This document shows positions 49,715-61,453 of a stretch of DNA of 64,000 nucleotides, piece by piece. The position numbers and the translations under genes are program-made. This DNA is from Pseudomonas monteilii (GTDB lineage Bacteria > Pseudomonadota > Gammaproteobacteria > Pseudomonadales > Pseudomonadaceae). Location: positions 3,534,001 to 3,598,000 of the forward strand of contig CP013997.1 of assembly GCA_001534745.1 (NCBI GenBank), given 5' to 3'. Numbering within the stretch: the stretch's first letter is position 1; each line of letters starts with the position of its first letter. Under the pieces are notes generated by a model, which worked only from the letters and a program-made list of their open reading frames with translations, had not been told where the DNA came from and did no database searches.

Positions 49715-50269
49715 TTACAGGGCGGGTGAGCCAATGGCCTTCTCGAGGGTGGCCTTGAAGGCTTCGTCGTCCGGCTTGGTCAGGCTGGAGAAACTGCCGA
49801 TCACCTTGCCTCGGCGGTCCACCACGTACTTGTAGAAATTCCACTTGGGCGCGCTGCTCTGGCGCGCCAGCTCGACGAACAGTGGGATCGCATCGCTGCC
49901 GCGTACGGGCTGGGCCTTGGTCATGGTGAACGTCACGCCATAGTTGGCGTAGCAGACCTTGGCAGTCTTCTCGCTGTCGCTGTCCTCCTGCTTGAAGTCA
50001 TTGGACGGCACGCCGAGCATCTCCAGACCTTGGGCGTGATAATGCTGGTACACCGCCTCCAGTCCTTCGAACTGCGGTGCGAAACCGCAGTAGCTGGCCG
50101 TGTTGATGATCACCAACGGCTTGCCCGCGTAGCGGTCGCATAGATCGATCTGCCCCTTGCCCCGCAGCTCGGGCAAGCTGCCTTGAAGCAGTGCCGGGCA
50201 GTCGCTGGCCCAAGCGGGACCGAGTGCCGAAAGTGCCAATAATGGGACGACCCACCAACGTGCCTGCAT
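49715..50269 (-). CDS. Secreted glutathione peroxidase-like protein
   Basis: 184 residues with a signal peptide ([21 protein letters not shown]). The peroxidase motif [16 protein letters not shown] holds the active cysteine; [10 protein letters not shown] and [13 protein letters not shown] (the conserved tryptophan/asparagine pair) follow. It probably reduces peroxides in the periplasm, perhaps with thioredoxin-like donors. GGAG lies seven bases before the ATG. Confidence 0.9.
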   Translation of the reverse strand: MQARWWVVPLLALSALGPAWASDCPALLQGSLPELRGKGQIDLCDRYAGKPLVIINTASYCGFAPQFEGLEAVYQHYHAQGLEMLGVPSNDFKQEDSDSEKTAKVCYANYGVTFTMTKAQPVRGSDAIPLFVELARQSSAPKWNFYKYVVDRRGKVIGSFSSLTKPDDEAFKATLEKAIGSPAL

Positions 50270-50354
50270 ATGCGTTCTCCTGCCGAACATTCCTGAACGT
50301 GCAGCGTAGCGGCTTATGCAGGCGCGTGCGTGGTTCTCGCGCTCGACCCGCCTT

Positions 50355-51551
50355 TCAGCTGCCTTCGACCGGCCTGGACAAGCGTCGCCGAATGGGTTCG
50401 AACGCCGACGTGGCCTGGCGTGCCAGCGGGTCGGGCTGGCCTGCATCGATGGCCTGCCAGTAGCGCCAGGGCACCTTGGCCTGCCCCAGTTCGTAATCCA
50501 TGCCATCCCAGCTGTCTTCGCGGAAGCTGTAGAACGCCCAGTGCACACGCTGCTCGTCGAGCACCGTCAACACGTCTTCGAGGTACTGCCTGCAACCGGG
50601 CAGGCGGCGCATGCAGCCGAACTCACCGACGACCAGGCGCGAGCGCGGCACCTGGTGTGCGTCGGCCCAGTCGATCGGTCGACGCAGATAGGCAGCCACA
50701 CGTGGCGCATCCCAGCGCATTTGCTGACCGGCGTAAGGGGCCTTGCCGGGGTAATCGAAGGGCTTGGCCCTGGCCAGGTTCGGCGCGCTGGTGGCCGAAT
50801 AGGGTTCGTACATGTGCACGCTGTAGAGGACGCGCGGGTCCTCCAGTGCGTTTGGCCAGTAGTCGAATGCGTCGGCGGCCGCGTACCAGCCTGCATCGAC
50901 CATCACCGGCGTCACCGAGTCGACCTCGCGCACTGCCGCCAGCATGTGGCGGTAGAACGCTGGCAGGTCCCGGCTGCTGCCCTGACGCGTCGCATACCAG
51001 CGCTTCATGCGTTCGAGCGTGGCGTGCTCGGCCAGCCCGCCCAGCTTTTCAGGCGCAGGTTCGTTGATCAGGTTGTAGGCGGCCACGGCCGGGTGATCCT
51101 TGAGCGCCGCGGCCAGGTCCCGCCAGAAGGCGGCCGCCTGGTCCCACCAGGCCTTGTCCTGCCAGAGACGGTCGTCGAACACGTCGCCGTTGTTCTGCGA
51201 CCAGCGCATGCCGGGCAAGGACAGAGGGGCGATCACGACTTTCAGGCCAGCGCGGTGTGCGCGGTCCAGGGTGGAGCGCAGCTGCTGCAGGTCGGCAGGT
51301 TCGAGCCCCTGGTAGTGATCGGCATCGCCCAACAGCATGTCGCGTCGAGCGGGTTGCCATTTGTCGTAGGAGAGCCGTACCCACGTTGCGCCGTAGTCGT
51401 GCAACGCATCGAAATAGGCCTGGTCGGGCGGGAGACGGTTGAAGCTGTTGCCGCCGTAGCGGGGGGTGTCCCAGAAATCGATCAGGTCGGCGGCCTGGAG
51501 CGATGGGAGGCCGAGCGCGAGCAGGCAGGCGAGGAGAAATCGACGCATCAT
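50355..51551 (-). CDS. Secreted glycoside hydrolase family 5 protein
   Basis: 398 residues with a signal peptide ([18 protein letters not shown]). A TIM-barrel cellulase-like enzyme: acid/base glutamate in YNLINEPAP and the nucleophile glutamate in VVGEFGC, with VHMYEPY in between. The substrate, a beta-glucan or other beta-linked glycan, is unknown. The start is the first of two adjacent ATGs. It shares no operon with neighbours. Confidence 0.85.
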   Translation of the reverse strand: MMRRFLLACLLALGLPSLQAADLIDFWDTPRYGGNSFNRLPPDQAYFDALHDYGATWVRLSYDKWQPARRDMLLGDADHYQGLEPADLQQLRSTLDRAHRAGLKVVIAPLSLPGMRWSQNNGDVFDDRLWQDKAWWDQAAAFWRDLAAALKDHPAVAAYNLINEPAPEKLGGLAEHATLERMKRWYATRQGSSRDLPAFYRHMLAAVREVDSVTPVMVDAGWYAAADAFDYWPNALEDPRVLYSVHMYEPYSATSAPNLARAKPFDYPGKAPYAGQQMRWDAPRVAAYLRRPIDWADAHQVPRSRLVVGEFGCMRRLPGCRQYLEDVLTVLDEQRVHWAFYSFREDSWDGMDYELGQAKVPWRYWQAIDAGQPDPLARQATSAFEPIRRRLSRPVEGS

Positions 51552-52019
51552 GATGGGGCTTCCTTGGCCTGGGGAAGCGGCGATTTTACGAAGGTGGTCG
51601 AGGGGGATCACGGGGGAAAATTTTGCTAGGCGTTTCAAAGCAGAAAGCGGTGAGCCGCAAGCGGCAGGCGAGTGTATGGCGGCACGATACAGGGGTGCCT
51701 GATTTACCCGGTGGCTGATTTTATGGGCCCTGCGGGCCCAATCGCGGCACTGGGGCCGCTCCTACAGGTGACCGCGATAGCCTGCAACACCGCGGTGGGG
51801 CTACGGGTGTAGGAGCGGCCCCTGTGCCGCGATTGGGTCCGCCAGGGCCCACGCATTCGGCAAAAACCACAGAATCCCCCACAGGTAACCGCGATAACCT
51901 GCAACACCGCGGTGTGGCTACGGGTGGAGCGGCCCCCGTGCCGCGATTGGGCCCGCCAGGGCCCACATCAGCATTGGCAAAGCCCACGGAATCTGTCAGC
52001 TGCCCCGAAGCAAGGCGAC
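51552..52019. other. Gap with three REP elements
   Basis: REP copies at about 51714-51770, 51808-51865 and 51925-51985, arranged right-left-left. No gene. It separates the GH5 gene from the cobalamin operon. Confidence 0.7.
51714..51985. repeat. REP cluster, three copies
   Basis: One inverted pair plus a third copy partially duplicated with the intervening 'cgcgataacctgcaacaccgcggtg' style spacer, which also appears at 51770-51800. Confidence 0.8.
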
Positions 52020-52748
52020 TCACAGCACCAACCCGATCACCACCACCGCTTCCAGCAACTCGAGCAACGCGCCGGCCGTGTCGCCGGTGGTACCGCCCAG
52101 GCGACGTATCATGGCTGCGCGCAGGCCCATGAAGGCGACCAGCACGAGGCACAGCGTCATGATGCCGGCACTGCCCAGGCACAGCAGACAGGCCAGCGTA
52201 CTCGCCCCCAGCACCCACCAGCCCTGCCTGACCGGCAAGTGCTGCGCCAGAGCCTCGCCCAGCCCGCCGGGCCGCACATAGGTCGTGCACAGGAACAGCG
52301 CCAGCAGCGCCGCGCGCCCGATCACCGGGGCCACGAGCAGGCCGAGGCTGTCGCCCTGTTCGATCAAGGCCAGCAGCGCACAGAACTTGAGCAGCAGCAG
52401 CAGCACCAGGGTCACCACCGCGATCGGCCCGCTGCGGGGGTCCTTCATGATCCGCAAGGTGCGCTCGCGGTCGCCGAAACCGCCCAGCCAGGCATCGGCG
52501 CTGTCGGCCAGGCCATCGAGGTGCAGGGCGCCGCTGAGCATCACCCAGAGGCTGAGCAACAAGGCGGCGTGCAGATAAGGCGGCGTGCCGCCCAGCGCAT
52601 GACTGACCAGCCACAGCACGGCCCCGAACACGGCCCCGACCACCGGGTACCAGAGCAACGAGCGGCCCAGTTGCGCGGGTGTCGGCATGCCGGGCAAGGT
52701 GACCGGCAGGCTGCTCAGGAACTGCAAGGCGATCCAGAACGGCAGCAT
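52020..52748 (-). CDS. cobS: Adenosylcobinamide-GDP ribazoletransferase (cobalamin synthase)
   Basis: 242 residues, several membrane helices. Joins alpha-ribazole (phosphate) to adenosylcobinamide-GDP, the last steps of B12 assembly. The signature LHLDGLADSADAWLGG lies near residue 75, and the KDPRSGPIAVV segment follows. It starts 1 bp after cobC (phosphatase) and is the last gene of the operon. Confidence 0.95.
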   Translation of the reverse strand: MLPFWIALQFLSSLPVTLPGMPTPAQLGRSLLWYPVVGAVFGAVLWLVSHALGGTPPYLHAALLLSLWVMLSGALHLDGLADSADAWLGGFGDRERTLRIMKDPRSGPIAVVTLVLLLLLKFCALLALIEQGDSLGLLVAPVIGRAALLALFLCTTYVRPGGLGEALAQHLPVRQGWWVLGASTLACLLCLGSAGIMTLCLVLVAFMGLRAAMIRRLGGTTGDTAGALLELLEAVVVIGLVL

Positions 52749-52749
52749 C

Positions 52750-53319
52750 TCAGACTTCCTCGCGCAGCAGGCCATCGGCGCCGACGTAGAGCCGCGACAG
52801 GCTGCCATGGGGCACCTCGACCTGCAGCAGGTGCGCCCTCGGCAAGCCGCGTGCGCGCGCCAGCAACAGGCGGATGACGCCCCCATGGGTGACCAGCAGC
52901 ACCGCCTGCCCGGCGTAGCGCTCGCGCAACCGGGCGAGCGCCGCCAGAACCCGCTCGGCGAAGGCTTCCACCGGCTCGCCCTGGGGAGGCGTGAAGGCGT
53001 AGGGATCGTTCCAAAAAGCCCCCAGACCGTCGGCGTCGGTTTCCATGAGCTGGGCGGCGCTGTGGCCTTCCCAGTCACCGAAATGCAGCTCGCGCAGGTC
53101 CGGCTCCAACGCGAATGGCACGTCCAGCCGTTGAGCCAGGGGCTCGGCGAAACGGGCGCACCGTTGCAGGGGCGAGCTGATCACCACCTGCCATGGCCCG
53201 GCGTCGGCGACGGCGGCCTGCATCTGCGCCCAGCCCTGTTCGGTCAAGGCATCGTCGAGGCTGCCACGCAGTCCGCCGCCCAGTTCGGTCTGCCCATGGC
53301 GCAACAGGTCGAGCCTCAT
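52750..53319 (-). CDS. cobC: Alpha-ribazole phosphatase (histidine phosphatase family)
   Basis: 189 residues. The phosphoglycerate-mutase-like active site [11 protein letters not shown] at residues 5-15 and the second histidine in [10 protein letters not shown]. Removes the phosphate from alpha-ribazole-5'-phosphate. Overlaps cobT stop as ATGA. Confidence 0.92.
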   Translation of the reverse strand: MRLDLLRHGQTELGGGLRGSLDDALTEQGWAQMQAAVADAGPWQVVISSPLQRCARFAEPLAQRLDVPFALEPDLRELHFGDWEGHSAAQLMETDADGLGAFWNDPYAFTPPQGEPVEAFAERVLAALARLRERYAGQAVLLVTHGGVIRLLLARARGLPRAHLLQVEVPHGSLSRLYVGADGLLREEV

Positions 53320-54371
53320 GCCGGACGATCCGCCACGGCGGCCTCGGCGAAGGTGGCCATGTCGGCATGCAGGGCGCAGGCCAGCCGCAACAGCGGAACC
53401 GCCAGCGCAGCGCCGCTGCCCTCCCCCAGGCGCAGGCCGAGGGCCAGCAAGGGGTCGGCGTCGAGCGCGTCGAGCACTTGCCGGTGGCCTGGCTCGGCGC
53501 CGTGGTGGGCGAACAGCAGCCAAGGGCGGCAAGTCGGGCTCAGGCGTACGGCGAGCAACGCCGCCACGCTGCAGATGAAGCCATCGACCAGCACGGCGAT
53601 GCCCCGTTGCGCGCAGGCCAGGTAGGCTCCCGCCAGCGCGACCAGCTCGAAGCCGCCGACGCAGGCAGCGGCGCGCCATGGGTCCTGGGCATCCAGCCCA
53701 TGCAAGGCCAGCGCCCGTTCGATGACCTCGGCCTTGTGCCGCACACCGGCCTCGTCCAGCCCCGTGCCAGGCCCGCTCAGGGTGGCCGCGCCACACCCGA
53801 GCAAGGCACTGGCCAGCGCGGCCGCCGCCGTGGTGTTGCCGATGCCCATCTCGCCGCCGATGAACAGTTGCGTCCCTGTCTGGGCGGCCCGTTCGGCACT
53901 GTCATGGCCGGCCTGCAAGGCAGCGTTCAACTGCGCTTCGGTCATCGCCGGTTGGTGGGCGAAGTTGGCCGTGCCGGCGCCCAGGCGCAGATGGCGCACG
54001 CCGGGCAGCGTCAGCGTCGGGTCCACGGTGCCGAGGTCGACCACCTCGAGGTGGGCCTGCAAATGGCGCGCCAGCACGCTGATCGCCGCACCGCCAGCGA
54101 CGAAGTTGCCGAGCATCTGCCCAGTCACCGATTGCGGGTAGGCCGAGATACCTTCGGCCACCACGCCATGGTCGCCGGCGAAGACCGCGATGGCGACCTG
54201 CTCCAGGCGCGGACGCTCACGCCCTTGCAGCCCGGCCAGGCGGATCGCCACGGTCTCGAGCTGGCCCAGGGAGCCGGCAGGCTTGGTCAGTTGGCGTTGC
54301 CGCTCGGTCGCCTGGGTCATGGCAGCGGTGTCGACGGGTTGGCAGGCATCGCGCCACCAGAGGTGTGTCAT
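53316..54371 (-). CDS. cobT: Nicotinate-nucleotide:dimethylbenzimidazole phosphoribosyltransferase
   Basis: 351 residues. Activates the lower ligand base to alpha-ribazole phosphate. [39 protein letters not shown] and the catalytic glutamate in EGSGAALA are typical. Overlaps cobU as ATGA upstream and cobC downstream. Confidence 0.96.
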   Translation of the reverse strand: MTHLWWRDACQPVDTAAMTQATERQRQLTKPAGSLGQLETVAIRLAGLQGRERPRLEQVAIAVFAGDHGVVAEGISAYPQSVTGQMLGNFVAGGAAISVLARHLQAHLEVVDLGTVDPTLTLPGVRHLRLGAGTANFAHQPAMTEAQLNAALQAGHDSAERAAQTGTQLFIGGEMGIGNTTAAAALASALLGCGAATLSGPGTGLDEAGVRHKAEVIERALALHGLDAQDPWRAAACVGGFELVALAGAYLACAQRGIAVLVDGFICSVAALLAVRLSPTCRPWLLFAHHGAEPGHRQVLDALDADPLLALGLRLGEGSGAALAVPLLRLACALHADMATFAEAAVADRPA

Positions 54372-54889
54372 ACAGCAGGTCCTTTGAGCAGAAGAGGAAG
54401 GCCAGCGACCGTGAGCACCACGCGCTGGCACCGTTCGGCGATCGCCTGGTGCAGCCAGCCGGCCTCGTCGACGTAGCGCCGGGTCAGTTCGCCCATGGGC
54501 ACCACGCCCAGGCCGGTTTCGTTGCTGACCAGCAGCACCACGCCAGGCAAGGTGTCGAGGCAGTCGAGTAGTGCATCACGCTCGCGCGCCAGGCGCTCGG
54601 GGTCGTCGAGCATCAGCAGGTTGGTCAGCCACAGTGTCAGGCAATCGACCAGCAGGCAGCGATCGGCAGCCGCCGACGCGCGCAGGGTCGCGGCAAGGGC
54701 CAGGGGCTCTTCGATCAGGCCCCAGGTGTCGGGGCGACGCTCGCGGTGCAGGCGCACGCGCGCGGACATTTCGCCGTCCAGTGGTTCGCTGGTGGCGATG
54801 TAGGTCACCGGCAGGCCGCTGTCGGCCGCAAGGCGCTCGGCCAGTCGGCTCTTGCCGGAGCGGGCGCCGCCCAGGATCAGGCTGCGCAT
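54368..54889 (-). CDS. cobU: Adenosylcobinamide kinase / guanylyltransferase
   Basis: 173 residues (also named cobP). P-loop [15 protein letters not shown] at the N-terminus, [12 protein letters not shown] and [11 protein letters not shown]. Phosphorylates adenosylcobinamide and then adds GMP. Directly adjoins the cobQ stop with no gap. Confidence 0.95.
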   Translation of the reverse strand: MRSLILGGARSGKSRLAERLAADSGLPVTYIATSEPLDGEMSARVRLHRERRPDTWGLIEEPLALAATLRASAAADRCLLVDCLTLWLTNLLMLDDPERLARERDALLDCLDTLPGVVLLVSNETGLGVVPMGELTRRYVDEAGWLHQAIAERCQRVVLTVAGLPLLLKGPAV

Positions 54890-56344
54890 TCAGGCCACTC
54901 CACACAGGGCGCGCAGGCGCGCGGTATCCAGATGCTGGTCGACCAGGTCGGCCAGGCGTTCGATGTCACGCTCGCGCAGGCCGTGGTAGTCGAAGGCTTC
55001 CACCGTCTCCAGGCCAGCCCAGTGCAGCAGCGCGGCACAGGCGCGTTCGTTCTCGAACAGGCCGTGCAGGTAGGTCGCCAGCACCTGGCCGTCGTTGCTC
55101 ACGGCGCCGTCGCAGCGGCCGTCGGCCAGGCGCACCGCCGGGCGCTCCAGGGCGGCGCCCGTGGTCACGCCGGCATGGATCTCGTAGCCCTCGATCGGCA
55201 CAGCGTCCAGGTGCAGGACGCCGGTGACGTTGCGCAACTGCTTGTCGGCTTCCAGCACGGTCTCGTAGTCCAGCACCCCCAGGCCTGGGCTGGTGCCGGC
55301 CGGGCCTTCCAGCCCGAGCGGGTCGTGCACGGCCTGGCCGAGCATCTGCAACCCGCCGCAGACGCCGATCACCTTGCCGCCGTAGCGCAGGTGACGCGCC
55401 AGCGCCTGCGCCCAGCCGCGCTCGCGCAGTTGCGCCAAGTCGCTGCGCACGCTCTTGGAGCCGGGCAAAATGATCAGGTCGGCGGCGGGGATCGGCTCAC
55501 CGGGGCCAATGAAGTGCAGGTCGACCTGCGGGTGCAGGCGCAGCGGGTCGAAGTCGGTGTGGTTGCTGATGCGTGGCAGCACCGGCACGATCACCTTCAG
55601 CAGCCGTCCCTGCTTGGGCGCCTGGCGTGCATCGACGGCGTCTTCGGCTTCCAGGTGCAGGTCGCTGACGAATGGCAGCACGCCCAGCACCGGTTTGCCG
55701 GTGCGCTGTTCGAGCCAGTCCAGGCCCGGTTGCAGCAGGGCGATGTCGCCACGGAAGCGGTTGATGACGAAGCCCTGCACGCGAGCCTGTTCGCTGGGCG
55801 AAAGCAACTCGAGCGTGCCGACCAGATGGGCGAAGACCCCGCCACGGTGGATGTCGGCCACCAGGATCACCGGGCAGTCGACGGCTTCGGCGAAGCCCAT
55901 GTTGGCGATGTCGCCGGCCCGCAGGTTGATCTCGGCAGGCGACCCGGCGCCTTCGACCATGACCACCGGGTAGGCGTCGCTCAGCCGCTGGTGCGATGCC
56001 AGCACGGCCTGCATGGCGACGGCCTTGTAGTCGTGGTAGGCCACCGCGTTCATGCTGGTGACGGCGCGCCCATGGATGATCACCTGGGCGCCGGTCTCGC
56101 TGTTGGGCTTGAGCAGCACCGGGTTCATGTCAGTGTGCGGTGCCAGACGGCAGGCCTGGGCCTGGACGGCCTGGGCGCGACCGATCTCGCCGCCTTCGGC
56201 GGTAACGGCACTGTTGAGCGCCATGTTCTGCGGCTTGAACGGCACCACCGCGACACCCTGGCGCAGCAGCCAGCGGCACAGCGCGGTGACCAGGGTGCTC
56301 TTGCCGGCATCGGAGGTGGTGCCCTGCACCATCAGTGTGGTCAT
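54890..56344 (-). CDS. cobQ: Cobyric acid synthase
   Basis: 484 residues. Amidates four side chains of adenosylcobyrinate a,c-diamide. N-terminal dethiobiotin-synthase-like ATPase domain ([30 protein letters not shown]), C-terminal glutaminase-like domain with the cysteine in [10 protein letters not shown]. The frame extends upstream, but the ATG at 56344 fits the family and overlaps the decarboxylase stop as ATGA. Confidence 0.96.
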   Translation of the reverse strand: MTTLMVQGTTSDAGKSTLVTALCRWLLRQGVAVVPFKPQNMALNSAVTAEGGEIGRAQAVQAQACRLAPHTDMNPVLLKPNSETGAQVIIHGRAVTSMNAVAYHDYKAVAMQAVLASHQRLSDAYPVVMVEGAGSPAEINLRAGDIANMGFAEAVDCPVILVADIHRGGVFAHLVGTLELLSPSEQARVQGFVINRFRGDIALLQPGLDWLEQRTGKPVLGVLPFVSDLHLEAEDAVDARQAPKQGRLLKVIVPVLPRISNHTDFDPLRLHPQVDLHFIGPGEPIPAADLIILPGSKSVRSDLAQLRERGWAQALARHLRYGGKVIGVCGGLQMLGQAVHDPLGLEGPAGTSPGLGVLDYETVLEADKQLRNVTGVLHLDAVPIEGYEIHAGVTTGAALERPAVRLADGRCDGAVSNDGQVLATYLHGLFENERACAALLHWAGLETVEAFDYHGLRERDIERLADLVDQHLDTARLRALCGVA

Positions 56345-57345
56345 GGTCGGTTCTCTTCGAGTGACGGAGGGAAGGCCTGCAGGGCATCGGTCAGACGTTG
56401 CCACTGGGTTTCGTCGGCCGGCAGGCCCAGGCGCACGGCAGGCGGGTGCTCGAACAGCCGCACGAGAATGCCCTGTCGGGCCAGGTGCTCGTGCAGCTGG
56501 GCAGCCTCGGGCAGGGCGATGTACTGGAACAGGTCGCACCCGCCGGAGGGCGGGAGCTGCGCGGCCTGGAGCACTGTGGCCAGGCGCTGGCTGGCCGTGG
56601 CGCAGCGTTCGGTCTGCAGACGGCAGGCGGCTGCATCGTTCAGGCAGGCCTGCCCGACCACCCGGGCCGGGCCGCTGACCGTCCAGGGGCCAAGCACGTC
56701 GGCCAGGCGTTCGAGCAGCGTCGGCTCGGCCATCACGAAGCCCAGGCGCACGCCGGCCAGGCCGAAGAACTTGCCGAACGAGCGCAGGACGATCAGCCCC
56801 GGCTGCCCGGCCTGGTCCACGAGGCTGTCGGCGGGCGTGTTGTCCATGAAGGCTTCGTCCACCACCAGCCAGCCGCCGCGGCGGGCCAGGCGCGCGTGCC
56901 AGTCGAGCAGGCGTGCGCGGGACAGGCGCAGGCCGGTGGGGTTGTTGGGGTTGACCAGCAGCAGTACGTCCAGGCTGTCCAGGACGGAGTCGACGCCCTC
57001 GGCGTCGAGGGTCACGAGCTGGTGGCCGGCGTGGGTCCAGGCATGGGGGTGCTCGGCGTAACAGGGCGACAGTACCCCCACGCGACCGCGCGGGCGCAAA
57101 CCGGGCAAGGCCTGGATCGCGGCCTGGGAGCCCGCCGTGGCGAGCAGCGTCTGGGCGCCATAGTAGCGCCGCGCGGCCTGTTCGAGGCCGTCTTCGGTTT
57201 CCGGCAGGCGGGCCCAGGCCTCCTGCCCGATGGCCGGGATCGCGAAGGGCCAGGGGGCAATCCCGCTGGACAGGTCGACCCACCGTTCGCGCGCGATCCC
57301 GTAGCGGCGCACCGCGCCGAGCAACCGTCCGCCATGTTCTATCAA
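56341..57345 (-). CDS. cobC: Threonine-phosphate decarboxylase (CobC/CobD type)
   Basis: 334 residues, PLP-dependent aminotransferase fold. Makes (R)-1-amino-2-propanol phosphate for the nucleotide loop. The PLP lysine is in [17 protein letters not shown], preceded by NPNNPTG. The start is a rare TTG (protein MIEHGGRLL) with GAGAGG upstream. The symbol follows the aerobic-pathway naming; the Salmonella homologue is cobD. Confidence 0.93.
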   Translation of the reverse strand: MIEHGGRLLGAVRRYGIARERWVDLSSGIAPWPFAIPAIGQEAWARLPETEDGLEQAARRYYGAQTLLATAGSQAAIQALPGLRPRGRVGVLSPCYAEHPHAWTHAGHQLVTLDAEGVDSVLDSLDVLLLVNPNNPTGLRLSRARLLDWHARLARRGGWLVVDEAFMDNTPADSLVDQAGQPGLIVLRSFGKFFGLAGVRLGFVMAEPTLLERLADVLGPWTVSGPARVVGQACLNDAAACRLQTERCATASQRLATVLQAAQLPPSGGCDLFQYIALPEAAQLHEHLARQGILVRLFEHPPAVRLGLPADETQWQRLTDALQAFPPSLEENRP

Positions 57346-57462
57346 ACCCGATGCCTCTCTGGTGCGCCGCTGGGCGCTGTCGATGATGGAAGGAAGTGTG
57401 TGCCACCTATTACGCGAACCTGAACGCGCCTCTGTATTGGCGAGGCCGACAGGGCTTCACCG

Positions 57463-57493
57463 GCGCCATCGCGGGCAAGCCCGCTCCCACAGG
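57463..57493. repeat. REP palindrome inside the cobalamin operon
   Basis: catcgcgggcaagcccgctc and cccacag: the common second REP family. It sits in the 169-bp gap between the cobD (CbiB) and threonine-phosphate decarboxylase genes, the only large gap of the operon. Confidence 0.85.
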
Positions 57494-57514
57494 TTGCCTG
57501 GGCATTACGTTCGT

Positions 57515-58420
57515 TCACCCCAGGTAACCCGCCAGGCAGATGACCAGCAACCACAGCCATACCCCGCGGCTCACCAGTGCCCAGCCACGCTCGATGGACC
57601 CGGCATCGGCAGCCGGTCCCTGCCCCAGGGGGGGACGCTCGTGCAGTTGGCCATGGTAGATCGCCGGGCCGCCCAGGGCGACGCCCAGGGCGCCGGCACC
57701 GGCCGCCATCACCGGGCCGGCGTTCGGGCTGTCCCAGGTCGGGGCCTGGCGCCGCCAGCAGCTCAGGGCCAGGCGGGTCTTGCCAAGCACGGCATAGGTC
57801 AGCGCCACCAGGCGCGCCGGCAGGTAGTTGAGCCCATCGTCGATGCGCGCCGCCGCCCAGCCGAAGCGCTCGAAGCGCGCATTGCGGTATCCCCACATGG
57901 CATCGAGGGTATTGCTCAGCCGGTACAGCACCACTCCTGGCGCACCGGCCACGACGAACCAGAACAACGCGGCGAACACCGCATCGCTGCCGTTTTCCAG
58001 CACCGACTCGGTCGCCGCGCGGGCCACCGCCGTTTCGTCCAGTTCGGCCGTCTCGCGGCTGACCAGGTAGCTCACGCGGCGCCGCGCTTCGCCCAGGTCG
58101 CCTCGGCGCAAGGCCGTGGCCACCGGCAGCACGTGCTCGCCCAGGCTGCGCAAGCCCAGCGCGCAGTACAGCGCCAGCGCATCGACCAGCCAACCGATAC
58201 CCGGCAGCCGTGACAGCACCAGCGCCAGCAGCGTCAGCGGTACCACGGCCAGGCACCAGGCACTCACGCCATGGCTGCGCCAGCCTCGGCCACCGGCATT
58301 GAGGCGTTTTTCCAGGCGCCCCGCCAAGCGTCCGAAGGCCACCAGCGGATGGCGGCGACGGGGCTCGCCCAGCAGCGCATCCAGGGCGACGCCGATCACG
58401 GTCAGCAAGGCGATGCTCAT
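57515..58420 (-). CDS. cobD: Adenosylcobinamide-phosphate synthase (CbiB type)
   Basis: 301 residues, multi-helix membrane protein. Attaches aminopropanol (phosphate) to adenosylcobyric acid. Family segments include [50 protein letters not shown] and [14 protein letters not shown]. The ATG at 58420 overlaps bluB stop as ATGA. Confidence 0.95.
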   Translation of the reverse strand: MSIALLTVIGVALDALLGEPRRRHPLVAFGRLAGRLEKRLNAGGRGWRSHGVSAWCLAVVPLTLLALVLSRLPGIGWLVDALALYCALGLRSLGEHVLPVATALRRGDLGEARRRVSYLVSRETAELDETAVARAATESVLENGSDAVFAALFWFVVAGAPGVVLYRLSNTLDAMWGYRNARFERFGWAAARIDDGLNYLPARLVALTYAVLGKTRLALSCWRRQAPTWDSPNAGPVMAAGAGALGVALGGPAIYHGQLHERPPLGQGPAADAGSIERGWALVSRGVWLWLLVICLAGYLG

Positions 58421-59063
58421 GGACGCTGCTCCCACCGGTTCTCGAACACGAAGGCCTCCAGCGGCTGCACCTGCGCCCACTGCTCCAGGGCCAGCATCGG
58501 CGCCGGGTAGAAGGCCTCGACAGGCCCCAGGCACAGCACCGCGACCGGCTTGGCGCCCGGCGGCATGCCCAGCAGCTCGCCCAGGGCCTGCGGGTCGAAC
58601 AGCGACACCCAGCCCATGCCGAGCCCTTCGGCGCGGGCAGCCAGCCAGAGGTTCTGGATGGCGCACGCCAGGGAGGCCAGGTCCATCTCGGGCAAGGTAC
58701 GGCGCCCGAACACGTAGCCTTCACGCGCGTCCATTAGGGCAGCCACCAGCACCTCGGCGCAGTCGCCAATGCCTTCGACTTTGAGTTTCATGAAGTCCTC
58801 GCCCCGCTCGCCCAGGGCGTCGGCGGTGCGCTGGCGTTCGTCCTCGACCTGGGCCTGGATGCGCACGCGCAAGGCCGGGTCGGTGATGCGCACGAAGCGC
58901 CAAGGCTGCATGAGCCCAACGCTGGGTGCCTGGTGCGCCGCGGCCAGCAGCCGGGCGAGCACGCTCGGCTCGACCTGACCACCGATGAAATGACGCATGT
59001 CGCGCCGCTCACCGATGGCCCGGTAGACCGCCGCCCTGTCGGCCTCGCTGAAGGCATGCTCGC

Positions 59064-59067
<4 letters not shown>
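58417..59067 (-). CDS. bluB: 5,6-dimethylbenzimidazole synthase
   Basis: 216 residues, nitroreductase-like flavoprotein that converts FMNH2 to the B12 lower ligand under oxygen. [24 protein letters not shown] and [19 protein letters not shown] are characteristic. Having bluB in the operon implies aerobic self-sufficiency for the lower ligand. Confidence 0.95.
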
Positions 59068-60355
<1,288 letters not shown>

Positions 60356-60359
<4 letters not shown>

Positions 60360-60970
60360 AGTTCGACGCCCTTCTGCGCGCGGATGCCGGCCTGGAAGGC
60401 GTGCTTGACCATGCCCATCTCGGTCACCGTGTCGGCCAGCTCGACCATCTCGGGCTTGGCGCCGCGCCCGGTGACGATCACGTGCTGCATGGGTGGCCGC
60501 GCCTGCAGGTCGCTCAGCACCTGGTCCAGGTCCAGGTAGCCGTGCTTGAGCGCGATGTTCAGCTCGTCGAGCACCACGAAGTGCACGTCCGGGTCCTGCA
60601 GCATCTGCTGCGAGACCGCCCAGGCCGCCTCGGCCGCGGCGATGTCGCGCTGGCGGTCCTGGGTCTCCCAGGTGAAGCCTTCGCCCATCACGTGGTAGCG
60701 CACCTCCTCCGGGAAGCGCCGGAAGAACAGCTCCTCGCCGGTGCTCTGGCGCCCCTTGATGAACTGCACCACGCCGCAGCGCATGCCATGCCCCATGGCC
60801 CGGGCGAGCATGCCGAACGCCGAGCTGCTCTTGCCCTTGCCGTTGCCGCTCAGGACCAGCAGCAGGCCGCACTGGTTGGGCGAGTTGGCGATGCGCTCGT
60901 CGATGATCGCCTTCTTGCGCTGCATGCGCGCCAGGTGACGTTGATCACGGTCGTCGGGGGATGGGTTCAT
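60356..60970 (-). CDS. cobO: Cob(I)yrinic acid a,c-diamide adenosyltransferase
   Basis: 204 residues. Adds adenosyl to the cobalt. The P-loop LLLVLSGNGKGKSSSAFGM at about residues 36-54, TGRGAKPEMVELAD near the end. It is the first gene of the operon, about 145 nt after the riboswitch aptamer. I chose the ATG at 60970, preceded by GGAG at eight bases. Confidence 0.95.
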
Positions 60971-61093
60971 CGAGGTTCTCCGCAAGCTGCCGGCCCGTCG
61001 CCGGGCGACAGGGGTCTGGCGAACGCCAGGCGACAGATGAATGACAGACTCACGGGGGCGCGCAGGGGCTGCGACAGGCTCGCAGGGCTCCGC

Positions 61094-61112
61094 GCATCAC
61101 CCTCCGTGATGC
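61094..61112 (-). promoter_or_regulatory. Hairpin with an SD-like loop after the riboswitch
   Basis: GCATCAC-GGAGG-GTGATGC on the minus strand. Located just downstream of the B12 box and could be part of the expression platform. No T-tract follows. Confidence 0.45.
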
Positions 61113-61114
61113 CG

Positions 61115-61318
61115 TTTGGCAGTGACAGGCCGGTCTCCGGGCTCGCGCGCGGCCCGATGGGCCCTCAGGCGCCTTCCCGGGTGAATGCCCAGTGGCCTTG
61201 CCTGATCTCGACTCGCTTACCGTTGCGGGGGCAGCGCCGGACTCGCGCCACGACAGCGCCCACCGGCTTCCCAGTTTCACCCTGCCCAGCGATGGCTGGC
61301 GGGGCACCTGAAACGAAG
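61115..61318 (-). ncRNA. Cobalamin riboswitch
   Basis: On the minus strand the B12 box AGCCCGGAGACCGGCCTGTC is at about 61122-61143. Upstream are GCTGCCCCCGCAACGGTAAG and the GGGTGAAACTGGGAAG segment, all class hallmarks in the right order. It lies about 150 bp before cobO and no other gene intervenes, so it should repress the whole cobalamin operon when B12 is plentiful. Confidence 0.95.
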
Positions 61319-61453
61319 CGCGAAGGGTAGAGGGTTGCCGGCGGAGCGTCAATCGAACCCCAGGCCCGACACGACCGCAGGTGCTGTTGCGGGGAACCTC
61401 CTGGCGCGGTTGCGCTTCTCACCTCAAGCGAACCATTGGTCGAGGAAACGGAC

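Noticed and set aside
54746..57061. 771-codon plus-strand frame across the cobalamin genes
   Set aside because: Crosses gene boundaries of three well-identified minus-strand genes.
61001..61330. Small genes inside the riboswitch region
   Set aside because: Open frames there match no protein and coincide with the conserved B12 aptamer.
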